Of a stretch of DNA of 64,000 nucleotides, positions 17,700 to 26,573 are shown piece by piece. Under the pieces are notes generated by a model, which searched no databases, was not told where the DNA came from, and saw nothing but the letters and a program-made list of their open reading frames with translations. Origin of the DNA: an uncultured Megasphaera sp. Lineage in GTDB: Bacteria; Bacillota; Negativicutes; Veillonellales; Megasphaeraceae. Position 1 is the first letter of the stretch. The number at the start of each line of letters is the position of its first letter. A program made the position numbers and the translations under genes. The stretch spans positions 1 to 64,000 of the forward strand of contig UQHB01000001.1 of the NCBI GenBank assembly GCA_900540735.1. The letters run 5' to 3'.

Positions 17700-19439
17700 C
17701 TATACCTTCGTTTGGGCATCACTTTCGTACTTCGTAATATTGACAGCTGTCGCAATGGCAGACGTATCCTTAGCCGACGTATGAGCCGTAGCCGTCAGGC
17801 TGTTCGTCGCCGTACTGGCAATATGAACATTACCGTTGAGGCCTTCTTGGAGCTTTGCGTCCTGACCAATCGTCACATGAGACGTATTTTTCCCATCGAC
17901 CAAGAGTAAGGCCACATTAACTAAATTCGGATTGCCTTTAAAGGTCGTCGTCGTTGTCGAAGCGTCGGCTACAATTTCCGACTTGGCATCGGCGCTGATT
18001 GCCGTGCTATCTGCCGATTTAATAGTGCCATTGACCGTCGTGGACGCGTCATTTTCCGTTTTGACATAGGACACTGCCGCAGCGGGGACAGCATCGGTAT
18101 GCGCTACATTTGCCAGCTTAAAGGATGATGTTTTCGCGCCAATCTGCGTACCGACGGTACTATCATCATGAATCTGTACCGCTTTTTGCGTAATATTTCC
18201 GGCTTCGTCTTTAACATCGGCACCTGTCGCCTGCACTACGCTGTCTTTATGAATATTAACTGTGGCCTGTCCCTTTAGTACCGCATAATCAGGTTCTAAA
18301 TTGACAGCACCCATACCGAGGATTTCTAAAGGAATATTTTTTGCCAAATTATCCCATTTGCCGTCGTCTTCAAAGACATTTTTTGCCGTTGCGGAAATAT
18401 GGACAGTCTTCCCGGTAATATTGCCATTAATGTCGATTTGCGAAACCGTCTGGGCTACGCGCTGTTTCTCGCTGGAAGCCTTCGTCGCCAAGACGACATC
18501 GCCAGTAGTAGTAATCGTACCACTTTGGGTAATCTTCGCTTCCACTGTATTATTATCCGTAATGCCAAAACCATTGGCCATGGTCGTATTAAACGTTTCA
18601 TCTTTGGCGTTCATAGCTAACGCGTCAACAGCTAAGATAATATCGCCGCTGTCTTTAGCCTGTACAGCTTTTAAATCGCTAACGACGACTTTCCCTTGTC
18701 CGTCTGTAATATTGACCATCTTACCGAATTGGGCAAAATCGGTTACGCCGGACTGGAACTTCCCTGTTTTGGTAATATCAATCGTATAGCCCGCGCGAAG
18801 GTTCATGCCATTCGTCGTATACAGCGCGCCTTCGACAGTAAGCGTCCCCGATGGATTCAGAGCCACGCTGGATGGATTCGCAACCATAGCCGTAATTATG
18901 CTTTCATTACCGGGTTGCATGTACTCGTCCATCGTACCCGTTTTGAGCGTTAAGACCGTAAGAGTGCCAGCATTGATGACACCGCTGCTTGTAACGGCCA
19001 TGCCATCACTACTGAGGAAGAAGAGATTACCGTCAATTTTATTCTGTTTAATGGCGTTTACTGTACCGCCAATATTGATTTTCGAACCTACGAGATTGAC
19101 CAAGTTATCGGCATAGATAGCTTGGTCTTTTTGATTGAAATACATATTGGCAATATCATTGGCCGACACATCAAATTTAGAAAATTTGTTGACCCCTGTT
19201 TTATTATTATCAAGCATCATGCCTGCATAAATGTCGGCAATATGATTCGTAAATGTTTCTTTTATCCCGTCTGTGCGGACGATTTCTGAGGCTAATGCCG
19301 CAAAGGGATTAGCCATAAAACTTAAGGCTGTAAAAGCGGACAATACTTTTTTCGTCCATTCCTGATTGGGTACTTGTTTTTTCTCTATGTCAGCGTATAT
19401 CCGCTCGTGTTGCCGTTGAAATTGTCTCTCATATCCCAT
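17700..19439 (-). pseudogene. tpsA fragment 1 (signal and secretion domain)
   Basis: 579 codons: a long N-terminal extension with a hydrophobic core near residues 28-50, then the secretion domain (IADIYAGMMLDNNKTGVNKF onward, ending about residue 250) and the first repeats. If translated, this piece alone could still be exported by the intact TpsB, since the secretion domain is what TpsB recognises. Confidence 0.8.
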
Positions 19440-19456
19440 GTGTTACACCTCCTGTG

Positions 19457-21112
19457 CTAAAACTGGCCATTCACAGAGAAATGGACTCGTCCATGACTTT
19501 GTTCGACATCATTAATTTTCCATATTAACGGAATCCCCATACCGATATTAGCCGACAGATGGTCACTAAGATTAGTTTTAATGCCAAAGCCTGCGCTGAT
19601 TAAATCAGTATCGCCATAGGCACTATCGCCAAAGACGCGGCCGCCATCGACAAACACGTAGGCACTGGTCTGCTTCGATTTCGTAATGGGCACGGCATAT
19701 TCTACGCTAGCCAGGAAGCCGCTGTCTCCGCCGAGCAAGCTTTCTGTATAGCCGCGGACACTATAGATGCCGCCAAGATAAAATTGCTCTGCTGATGGTA
19801 AATACGGCGTACTGCTCACTTGGCCATCAAGCCGTGCTGTCAGCATTTGCCCGCCTGTGAAAGACCGTTGATATAATGTATTGAACGTATATTTACCAAA
19901 TTGCCGTGACGTATGGGCAATATCTTCATAGACGCCAAACCGGTACGCATGTTTTTGATATAAAATCGTCGTCTTACCATAGTCGATTTGGTCTGTATAC
20001 AAGGTCACGCCTTGAATGGTGTCATCTACCCAGTGAATACCGGAAAAATCGGTTTTGGAATTTTGGTATGTAAGTTCCATTCCTGCTTCGGCTTTGACCG
20101 TTTCTGTCGTCTTCAAAGGCTGTACCAGGGAAAATCCCCAGGCGTAGGAATGGCCCCGCACGTTGAGCGGCTCCATAGGGCCGTCGATAATATGGACGCT
20201 GTTCGCGCTATAACTAAGACCCAGCTTCGTGCCGTTGCGGTTAATGGGCATAGTATACGACGCGCTCACCGATTTCGTACCTTCTGAACGAGTTCCTACA
20301 ACCATCAAGGCATCGCGATTGCCGGATAGGCTACAGTTTTGCCAATACATGCCTTCCCGATAGAGGCCGCTCGTCTTCGTCCCGGCATTATCCGCAAAGA
20401 TACCGAAGATGTCCCGCTGCGGCTCATATGCCGTAATGACATAATCCGTCGTCGCCGGTTCACTGCCGGCCTTCATAGCAATGCGCAGCTGTACGTCATT
20501 GGTGGCATTAAAACGCAGGAGTGATTCGTTTAACTCATGGAGATTAGAAATTTCGCCCTTAGCTAAGGGTAAGCGATGCGTAATATAGGTGGTCCGCGTC
20601 GACGTATTTCCCTGAACTGTAACGTCCTTGGTCTTCCCTTCGACTAAGCTGATATGGACGATGCCGCCACGAATCCGCTGTGGCCTCACATAGGCCCAGC
20701 ACGTAGCGTAGCCTTTGTCGGCATAGGCCTTGTTCAGGGCAGCTGCTATAGCGTATATATCGGACAAGGAAATTTCTTTTCCTACATAGTCTTTCGTTAC
20801 GGTCTCTGTATCTGCTGGTTGTAAAACAGCGGATGTATCTGTTGTTACGCCTTGCAAGATAAAGCGTATCCCCTGCTCCGTTGCTGCCGCATCTGTGGAC
20901 GCTTCTTGCTCTACTTTAGCGGCCTTTCGCCCTTCGGCAATTTTTTCTTGCGTTCGTTGCCATTCCAAATACTGTCTCGTTCGATGCAGCTGCACGCCTG
21001 AATCATTTAAGCCGCAAAGCGGACCAGCCGGTCTATCATTAGCTGCCGCCAGTGTTCCTGTTACGGCACAGCGAAGGACTGTCAACAGGGCTATAGCTCC
21101 GTTATGCTTCAT
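19457..21112 (-). CDS. TpsB outer-membrane transporter (ShlB/FhaC/HecB family)
   Basis: 551 residues, intact. A signal peptide (about 1-24) is followed by a helical stretch, a POTRA domain (residues about 85-170; VHISLVEGKTKDVTVQGN is its end) and a second POTRA-like part. The ShlB-type 16-strand barrel contains the conserved lid-loop motif SVRGYTES near residue 440. The C-terminus ends in Phe (HFSVNGQF), the usual BAM signal. It would export the adhesin encoded 17 nt downstream. ATG at 21112 is chosen because AGAAGGG sits 6 nt before it; the ATG at 21118 abuts that site. Its integrity contrasts with the ruined substrate gene. Confidence 0.93.
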   Translation of the reverse strand: MKHNGAIALLTVLRCAVTGTLAAANDRPAGPLCGLNDSGVQLHRTRQYLEWQRTQEKIAEGRKAAKVEQEASTDAAATEQGIRFILQGVTTDTSAVLQPADTETVTKDYVGKEISLSDIYAIAAALNKAYADKGYATCWAYVRPQRIRGGIVHISLVEGKTKDVTVQGNTSTRTTYITHRLPLAKGEISNLHELNESLLRFNATNDVQLRIAMKAGSEPATTDYVITAYEPQRDIFGIFADNAGTKTSGLYREGMYWQNCSLSGNRDALMVVGTRSEGTKSVSASYTMPINRNGTKLGLSYSANSVHIIDGPMEPLNVRGHSYAWGFSLVQPLKTTETVKAEAGMELTYQNSKTDFSGIHWVDDTIQGVTLYTDQIDYGKTTILYQKHAYRFGVYEDIAHTSRQFGKYTFNTLYQRSFTGGQMLTARLDGQVSSTPYLPSAEQFYLGGIYSVRGYTESLLGGDSGFLASVEYAVPITKSKQTSAYVFVDGGRVFGDSAYGDTDLISAGFGIKTNLSDHLSANIGMGIPLIWKINDVEQSHGRVHFSVNGQF

Positions 21113-21172
21113 GTACATCCCTTCTTTCTCTGCAATATGCTATGTATTTCGTGTGTCCATTGTAAAGATACA

Positions 21173-21274
21173 ATTATACTTTTTCACATTAATCATACCA
21201 TATAGGCATACCATAACTTTAGTATACAAAAGTATATACTTAGAGAAATTATAAAATGCATATACGAAAGTATA
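21173..21274. promoter_or_regulatory. Intergenic control region with two near-identical palindromes
   Basis: Between the divergent tpsB and LuxR genes lie TATACAAAAGTATA (21223-21236) and TATACGAAAGTATA (21261-21274), two copies of TATACRAAAGTATA with TATAC/GTATA arms, 38 bp apart. The first is embedded in a larger imperfect palindrome 21221-21240. A minus-strand TATAAT lies at 21178-21173 as a possible -10 for tpsB, with no clear -35, which would fit an activator-dependent promoter. The palindromes are candidate operators of the neighbouring regulator. Confidence 0.5.
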
Positions 21275-21311
21275 CAGTTACGACAGGCCTATAGGGAACC
21301 CACCTGTTCCA

Positions 21312-21320
21312 TGATATAAT
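21312..21320 (+). promoter_or_regulatory. Extended -10 promoter of the LuxR-type gene
   Basis: TGATATAAT (TGnTATAAT) on the plus strand, 36 nt before the ATG at 21356. The -35 is poor. It rules out an in-frame start at 21323. Confidence 0.55.
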
Positions 21321-21355
21321 AATTGTATAAAGTCTCATTAAAGGGTTGTATGCTT

Positions 21356-22924
21356 ATGACCGAAAAGGAACAAATCGAACACCTGAGCTATCACATTGTC
21401 GATAGATATTTTCATCATCTTGATATTGGACCATTACTGACTACCTTTGCAGCAGACATTCTTTGGGCCGGAGCGGGCAAAGTCATGCATCTCTCCGGCT
21501 ATGATGCTGTCAGTGAAGCCTTTAAAACAGGCATTAAAACGATGCAGCACTGTGTCCTGACAGACATAAAACATGTAAACAATTCTTTTGCCTATAATCT
21601 GTTACGAGATGAATCCTTTTTTGCCACAGAGCAAGGGCTGCTGAATTACCAGCGTCTCTATGACATTGACCTGACGAATTTATCGGCTGCAGACAAAAAT
21701 GAGCTCTTTTCCCTGCTGGAACGCAGTGCCTATACACCGCTTGACAGCGACACGCAGGAGTTATTCCTCATGTTGTCCCCCTTTCCCTACTTCTCCGATA
21801 CGCAGGCCATGTATATGTGGCAACGATTGAACGCCAAAGAAATACTTCTCCGTGAAGCTGACCGCCATTCCTTTTTATATCGAGACTCTCGTAAAGGAGA
21901 GTATTACTTTCATCCTGTATATGCCGAATATTTACGGTCTCACTTTGCGCGCCAACCTAAAGAATGGCAGCATCGGCAATATGTACGGGCAGGCCGTTGG
22001 TTCCTTGCAAGTGGTGACTATGAGAAGGCCATTCTCTATAGTGCCATGGCGAGTGACGATGAAACGTTACTAACAGCTATAGAACGAGGCGGTCTGAAAG
22101 CGTTATTTGCCCTGCCTATCCATATTCCGTTACAACTCCTGGAGCGGTATTCGCAACAGCCAGCGTTCCGTCATTTCAAGGGCTTGCTGCTGACTTTGCT
22201 GCGTGTCTGCCTGACTCATTCCAAGGATGCCGTTGTGCAGTATGCACCGATGCTGGAAGCACTGCTTGTGGAGCAATCACTGCCCCGTACAGTATACCGG
22301 GAGCAGGCCTATTTTTTAACGCTGATTAAGGTACTCAGCCTATATCCGGATATTCGTGCCATGACGACGCAGGCCCAGCGTGCGTTGGAGGCGTTGCCCT
22401 TTGCAGGATATACAACGGCTGTTGTACTGCCTTGGACCTTTGGTTCTCCGTCTATGCTCAGTATCTATCACCGTAAAACCGGTATGCTGGCACAGGAACT
22501 AGAGACTATAGATGAGTTCCTTTCCGTGTATCAACACATACAGCCGCAATATGCCAAGGAATGGCACCAATGTCTTCACTGTGAATACGATTATCTGACA
22601 GGCAATCCCTTACGGGCCCGCCAAGAGCTAGCGCTGTTTTTACAGCAGACGACGTTACCAGAAACTCATTTGGACCTGTATCTATCTGCTCTTTGCTACG
22701 CTGTCCATCTGGCTGTATATACAGGAGAAGCTTCCATTTTAGAGCGATACCGTGTACAAATGCATTCCTTAGCCCTAGAGAGGCAGCCTGCGTTTTACCT
22801 GTCTATGCTGACGCTCTGCGATGCCTATATATCTGCCTTGACGTCAACGGACACAACGTATGCAACGCCTGCAGGATACGGCGTTTTACCAGCCCTGCCG
22901 GCCTATTGCCGCCATGATTTATGA
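21356..22924 (+). pseudogene. LuxR-type regulator, N-terminal fragment
   Basis: 522 codons open; the last 25 or so are out of frame. It includes the N-terminal domain, the winged-helix part and most of the helical repeats but no DNA-binding domain. Confidence 0.7.
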
Positions 22925-22968
22925 CCGCCTTTCACAGGCGCGGCACGCCTATACCGAAGTGATTGTAG

Positions 22969-23289
22969 ATGCTAAAAAAACATCTGGCGGAATTTCAAGA
23001 GTACACGCTGACATCTATATATGAATATATTGTTCTTGCCGCTGCGTGCGAGCAAACCCAGTCCTACGACGATGCCTTGCAGGCATTGGAGCAGGCTGTA
23101 TCGCTGGCCCTAGCAGACCATTTGGTCATGCCCTTTGCAGAGCATGATGAATATCTTCCAAAAACGATGTACAGACTGCAATGTAACCCGGCGTATACGA
23201 ACTTTTTCCAATACGTCCAGACCTGTTCCCTCAAAGAAGGGCTGCGCCAACTGGTCAGTCCCGTAGAACCAACGCCGCACCGGAGATAG
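22969..23289 (+). pseudogene. LuxR-type regulator, middle fragment
   Basis: About 106 codons of TPR-like helices (YDDALQALEQAVSLAL). The apparent ATG arises from the frameshift at the adjacent A7 run; there is no ribosome site, so this piece is probably not translated. The HTH-coding part follows in another frame at 23304-23492. Confidence 0.65.
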
Positions 23290-23500
23290 CCACGCACTCT
23301 ACGCTAACGCCGCGGGAACAAGCTATTGCTCATATGGTCGCAGAAGGAAAAACGAATAAAGATATTGCGTCTACTTTAAACATTGCCGAAATTACAGTGA
23401 AGAAAACCTTGAGCCGTCTCTATAAAAAGGTACAAGTCACGAACCGGGCGGCGCTGACGCAATACGTATTGTCTCGCAAGAAAAAAGGCTGAATACAAAA

Positions 23501-23535
23501 AAAACGGTTACACCGTAATAGGTGTAACCGTTTTT
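23501..23535. terminator. Bidirectional terminator between the LuxR-type gene and engB
   Basis: CGGTTACACC/GGTGTAACCG with a 6-nt loop, flanked by eight A's on the left and five T's on the right, so it works on both strands. Confidence 0.9.
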
Positions 23536-23547
23536 GCTTGTCTAGCC

Positions 23548-24180
23548 TTATGGTTCATCTGTTAGTACTGTTAAAATATGGTGGAGTACTTTCTGTTTGC
23601 CAGTTCCCTTTAAGGAAGAATAGCCTACAGGCGGGAACGGTGTCGGCAAGGCCGCTTTAATAGCTGCCGTATGCTGTGCCCGTTCGCGGTTATTGAGCTT
23701 ATCAAATTTCGTCGCAATAATCTGCAACGGTACTTCATGTTCTACGAGCCAGTTATAGGCTTCCTGGTCAATGGGCAGACTGGGGTGCCGCGAATCGATG
23801 AGCAAGCAGAGCAACCGTAATTGCGGCGATGCCACGACGTATTCGCTAATAAAGGAGCTCCATGTATCGCGATGCTTGCCCCCTGTTTTAGCAAAGCCAT
23901 AGCCCGGCAAGTCAACGAGACAAAAAGGCTTACGCGTTACGTCATCGCCGTCTTGAATCCGCAGCTCGGCATGGAAGAAATTAATCGTCCGCGTCTTCCC
24001 CGGCGTATTACTCACACGGGCTAATCCCTTATGATTACACAAGGAATTAATCAGGCTTGATTTGCCTACGTTAGAGCGGCCGAGGAAGGCAATTTCCGGT
24101 AATTCTTCTGCCGGGTATTGGTCCTTGCGGACAGCAGAAGCGACGTATTTAGCGTTAATGATGGATAATTCTTGTGCCAT
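23548..24180 (-). CDS. engB: Ribosome biogenesis GTP-binding protein YsxC/EngB
   Basis: 210 residues. GTPase motifs in order: G1 GRSNVGKSS (34-42), G3 DLPGYG, G4 TKFDK, and a G5-like YSSLKGTGK. Family members help assemble the 50S subunit and are essential in B. subtilis. Its ATG overlaps the lon stop codon by one base (TAATG), so translation is coupled to lon. Last gene of tig-clpP-clpX-lon-engB. Confidence 0.97.
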   Translation of the reverse strand: MAQELSIINAKYVASAVRKDQYPAEELPEIAFLGRSNVGKSSLINSLCNHKGLARVSNTPGKTRTINFFHAELRIQDGDDVTRKPFCLVDLPGYGFAKTGGKHRDTWSSFISEYVVASPQLRLLCLLIDSRHPSLPIDQEAYNWLVEHEVPLQIIATKFDKLNNRERAQHTAAIKAALPTPFPPVGYSSLKGTGKQKVLHHILTVLTDEP

Positions 24181-26492
24181 TACGACTTCACCAGTGCCTG
24201 TTCCAGCACTTGATCCATATTATTGACGAAGACAAATTTCACATCATCTTTGACTGATTGCGGTACGTCAACCATATCCCGTTTATTCGCTTCTGGAAGA
24301 AGAATTTTTTTAATCCCAGCGCGATGGGCAGCAATGACTTTTTCTTTAATGCCGCCTACAGGCAGAACCGTACCGCGGAGCGTAATTTCCCCAGTCATTG
24401 CCACGTCATGACGGACGGCTTTGCCAGTCAAGGCCGAAGCTAAGGCTGTAGCCATCGTAATCCCTGCAGACGGGCCGTCTTTGGGGATAGCCCCTTCTGG
24501 GAGATGAATGTGAATGTCCATATTCGTGTAGAAATCTTCAGGAATACCGAGGACATCAGCACGACGGCGAATGTACGTCATACCAGCTTCAGCCGATTCT
24601 TTCATGACATCGCCGAGCTGGCCTGTGAGCATGAGATGGCCTTTCCCTTTGACCGTAACGGCTTCCGTTTCAAGGACTTCACCGCCGACCTGCGTCCAAG
24701 CCATGCCCGTTACGAGACCGACTTGGTCGTTTTGGCTAATCTTCGTCGGCAAGAATTTAATCGGCCCTAAGAGAGCTTCTAAATTCTTCACAGACACGGT
24801 CATCGGCTTTTCATCCTTTAATAATAAGGACTTGCCGACTTTACGGCAAATCGTACCAATAGTTTTTTCCAACGTACGTACGCCCGATTCGCGTGTGTAA
24901 TCTTGGACGATGTGATGGAGCACAGCATCTGAGAATTTTGCCTGACTCGGTTTGAGGCCGTTTTCTTTGACCTGTTTTGGTACGAGGTACTGTTTAGCAA
25001 TTTCGACTTTTTCGTCTTCTGTATAGCTCGAAAATTCAATGATTTCCATACGGTCTAAGAGAGGCCGCGGAATATCACTGACTACGTTTGCTGTCGTAAT
25101 CCAGAATACTTTCGACAAGTCAAAAGGAATTTCTAAGAAATGATCACTAAAGGCATTGTTCTGTTCCGGGTCGAGCACTTCCAGGAGTGCTGCCGATGGG
25201 TCGCCGCGCATATCCGACGTCATCTTGTCTACTTCATCGAGGAGGAAAACCGGATTCTTTACGCCTACTTGCTTCATGCCGGAAATAATACGGCCCGGCA
25301 TAGCCCCAATATAGGTACGGCGATGGCCGCGGATTTCAGCTTCATCGCGCACGCCGCCTAAGGAGACGCGGACGTATTTGCGATTCATCGCTCTAGCAAT
25401 AGAACGGGCAATACTCGTTTTCCCTGTGCCCGGTGGGCCAACGAAACAGAGAATAGGCCCTTTTAAGCTATTTGTCAGCTGTTTTACAGCGAGGAATTCA
25501 ATAATCCGTTCTTTGACCTTTTTCAAACCGTAATGGTCGGCATCGAGTACGTCTTGCGCTTCTTGCAGGTTTAACCGGTCTTTCGTTTCCTTTTTCCACG
25601 GCAATTCTAAGGCCGTATCTAAGTACGTCCGAATAATGGCAGATTCGGCCATCATGGGCGGCATGGAATCGAGGCGGTCTACTTCTTTTAAAAGCGGTTC
25701 TTCAATCTTTTTGGCTAAATGCATGCCTTTGATTTTCTTCCGCAGTTCATCTACTTCTGTGTCTTTATCGACTTTATCGCCTAACTCTTCATGGATAGCT
25801 TTGATTTTTTCGCGCAAATAGTATTCTTTTTGCTGCTTATCCATTTTGCCGCGAACTTCCATATTCAGTTCCGATTCAAGGTTGGCAATGTCTACTTCCG
25901 TATCGAGGAGAACGGCCACTTTACGGAGCCGTTCATTGACATCGGTCAATTCTAAGACTTGTTGCCGCACAACAAGGCGGACTGGCAGCTGGGACGCAAT
26001 GAAGTTTGCCACATCGCTCGGTTCGGTCAAGGACGTCGCTTTCTCCATGATTTCGTCATGGTTGCGAATATTCTTCATCCAATCGCCAAAGCGTTTTAAA
26101 TCGACTCGGCGCAGTGCTTCTGCTTCGATTTCATCTGTAATCACGTCTTGGTCTTTTACAGCAGCTACTTCTAAATAGTTTTCTTTTTGCGAAAATCCTT
26201 GGATTTGCACCCGGTCTATGCCTTCAATGAGGAGACGCACGAGGCCGCCAGGAAGACGCAAGAGCTGGACAATTTTGACGAGCACGCCAGTCTGATAGAC
26301 ATCATCAAAAGTCGGGTCTTCGACCATGTCGTCGATTTGCGCGGCCATAATGAGCGTACGGCCATGTTCCATGGCATAGTCTACAGCAGCTAAGGATTTT
26401 TCCCGGCCAATATCGATATGGCCTTGAATGCGCGGATAGATAACGATTCCCCGCATCGGCACAAAGGGCATTGCTATAATATCTGGAGCCAT
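24180..26492 (-). CDS. lon: ATP-dependent protease La
   Basis: 770 residues, typical LonA: an N-terminal substrate-binding domain (MPFVPMRGIVIYP start), a coiled segment, an AAA+ module with Walker A GPPGTGKTS near residue 355 and sensor/Walker B FLLDEVDKM, and a C-terminal protease with catalytic Ser in PKDGPSAGITMA and Lys in GGIKEKVIAAHRAG. It degrades misfolded and regulatory proteins in the cytoplasm. A terminator separates it from clpX, so it may have some separate expression. Confidence 0.98.
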   Translation of the reverse strand: MAPDIIAMPFVPMRGIVIYPRIQGHIDIGREKSLAAVDYAMEHGRTLIMAAQIDDMVEDPTFDDVYQTGVLVKIVQLLRLPGGLVRLLIEGIDRVQIQGFSQKENYLEVAAVKDQDVITDEIEAEALRRVDLKRFGDWMKNIRNHDEIMEKATSLTEPSDVANFIASQLPVRLVVRQQVLELTDVNERLRKVAVLLDTEVDIANLESELNMEVRGKMDKQQKEYYLREKIKAIHEELGDKVDKDTEVDELRKKIKGMHLAKKIEEPLLKEVDRLDSMPPMMAESAIIRTYLDTALELPWKKETKDRLNLQEAQDVLDADHYGLKKVKERIIEFLAVKQLTNSLKGPILCFVGPPGTGKTSIARSIARAMNRKYVRVSLGGVRDEAEIRGHRRTYIGAMPGRIISGMKQVGVKNPVFLLDEVDKMTSDMRGDPSAALLEVLDPEQNNAFSDHFLEIPFDLSKVFWITTANVVSDIPRPLLDRMEIIEFSSYTEDEKVEIAKQYLVPKQVKENGLKPSQAKFSDAVLHHIVQDYTRESGVRTLEKTIGTICRKVGKSLLLKDEKPMTVSVKNLEALLGPIKFLPTKISQNDQVGLVTGMAWTQVGGEVLETEAVTVKGKGHLMLTGQLGDVMKESAEAGMTYIRRRADVLGIPEDFYTNMDIHIHLPEGAIPKDGPSAGITMATALASALTGKAVRHDVAMTGEITLRGTVLPVGGIKEKVIAAHRAGIKKILLPEANKRDMVDVPQSVKDDVKFVFVNNMDQVLEQALVKS

Positions 26493-26510
26493 TGTATTTC
26501 ACCTTCTTTA

Positions 26511-26550
26511 TTAAAAATAAAACTCATTTCTGCGAATAGAAATGAGTTTT
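26511..26550 (-). terminator. Terminator between clpX and lon
   Basis: AAAACTCATTTCT/AGAAATGAGTTTT hairpin with T-rich sequence on the minus strand. It lies in the 81-nt gap and would end tig-clpP-clpX transcripts before lon, at least in part. Confidence 0.8.
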
Positions 26551-26573
26551 ACCTGCTTTTCTCTTATAATATA

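Larger units (their letters stand above)
10259..19439 (-). pseudogene. Giant two-partner secretion exoprotein (TpsA-type adhesin), multiply disrupted
   Basis: One ancestral gene of about 9.18 kb (roughly 3,060 codons) directly downstream of its TpsB transporter. It starts at ATG 19439 with AGGAGG 8 nt upstream. The first 50 residues form an extended signal (EWTKKVLSAFTALSFMANPF), followed by a secretion domain with the repeating hydrophobic/Gly pattern of filamentous haemagglutinins. The body is a long degenerate beta-helix-like repeat rich in Ala, Gly, Thr, Asn and Val, with no Cys. Lesions seen: TAG at 17700-17702; TAA at 16497-16499; frameshift at an A6T5 run (15817-15827); two one-base losses at about 14080 and 14100; a shift at about 13705-13720; an extra G at 11040-11041; a shift near 10468. 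Undoing the last one gives a coherent C-terminus ending at 10259. The fragments are listed separately. Either a decayed gene or, less likely, a poorly sequenced one. Confidence 0.88.
21356..23492 (+). pseudogene. MalT/LuxR-type transcriptional regulator, frameshifted
   Basis: Reconstructed gene of about 713 codons, divergent from tpsB. The N-terminus (residues 1-65; WAGAGKVMHLSGYDAV) looks like an NTF2/SnoaL-type fold. Then comes a MalT-like winged-helix region (LSPFPYFSDTQAMYMWQ) and helical TPR-like repeats. A canonical LuxR helix-turn-helix (LTPREQAIAHMV and NKDIASTLNIAEITVKKTLS, 23304-23492) closes it. Frame is lost near 22848, at the A7 run 22973-22979 and between 23230 and 23290. Undoing the shifts reads DTAFYQPCRPIAAMIYDRLS then AKKHLAEFQEYTLTS. 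No P-loop ATPase lies between the N-terminal domain and the winged helix, so an internal deletion may also have occurred. Start ATG 21356 (or 21350), AAAGGG upstream. As is, no product carries the DNA-binding domain. Confidence 0.82.

Noticed and set aside
10259..19439. CRISPR or tandem DNA repeats in the adhesin region
   Set aside because: The repeats are visible only in the protein pattern and are degenerate in DNA; there are no identical units with regular spacers.
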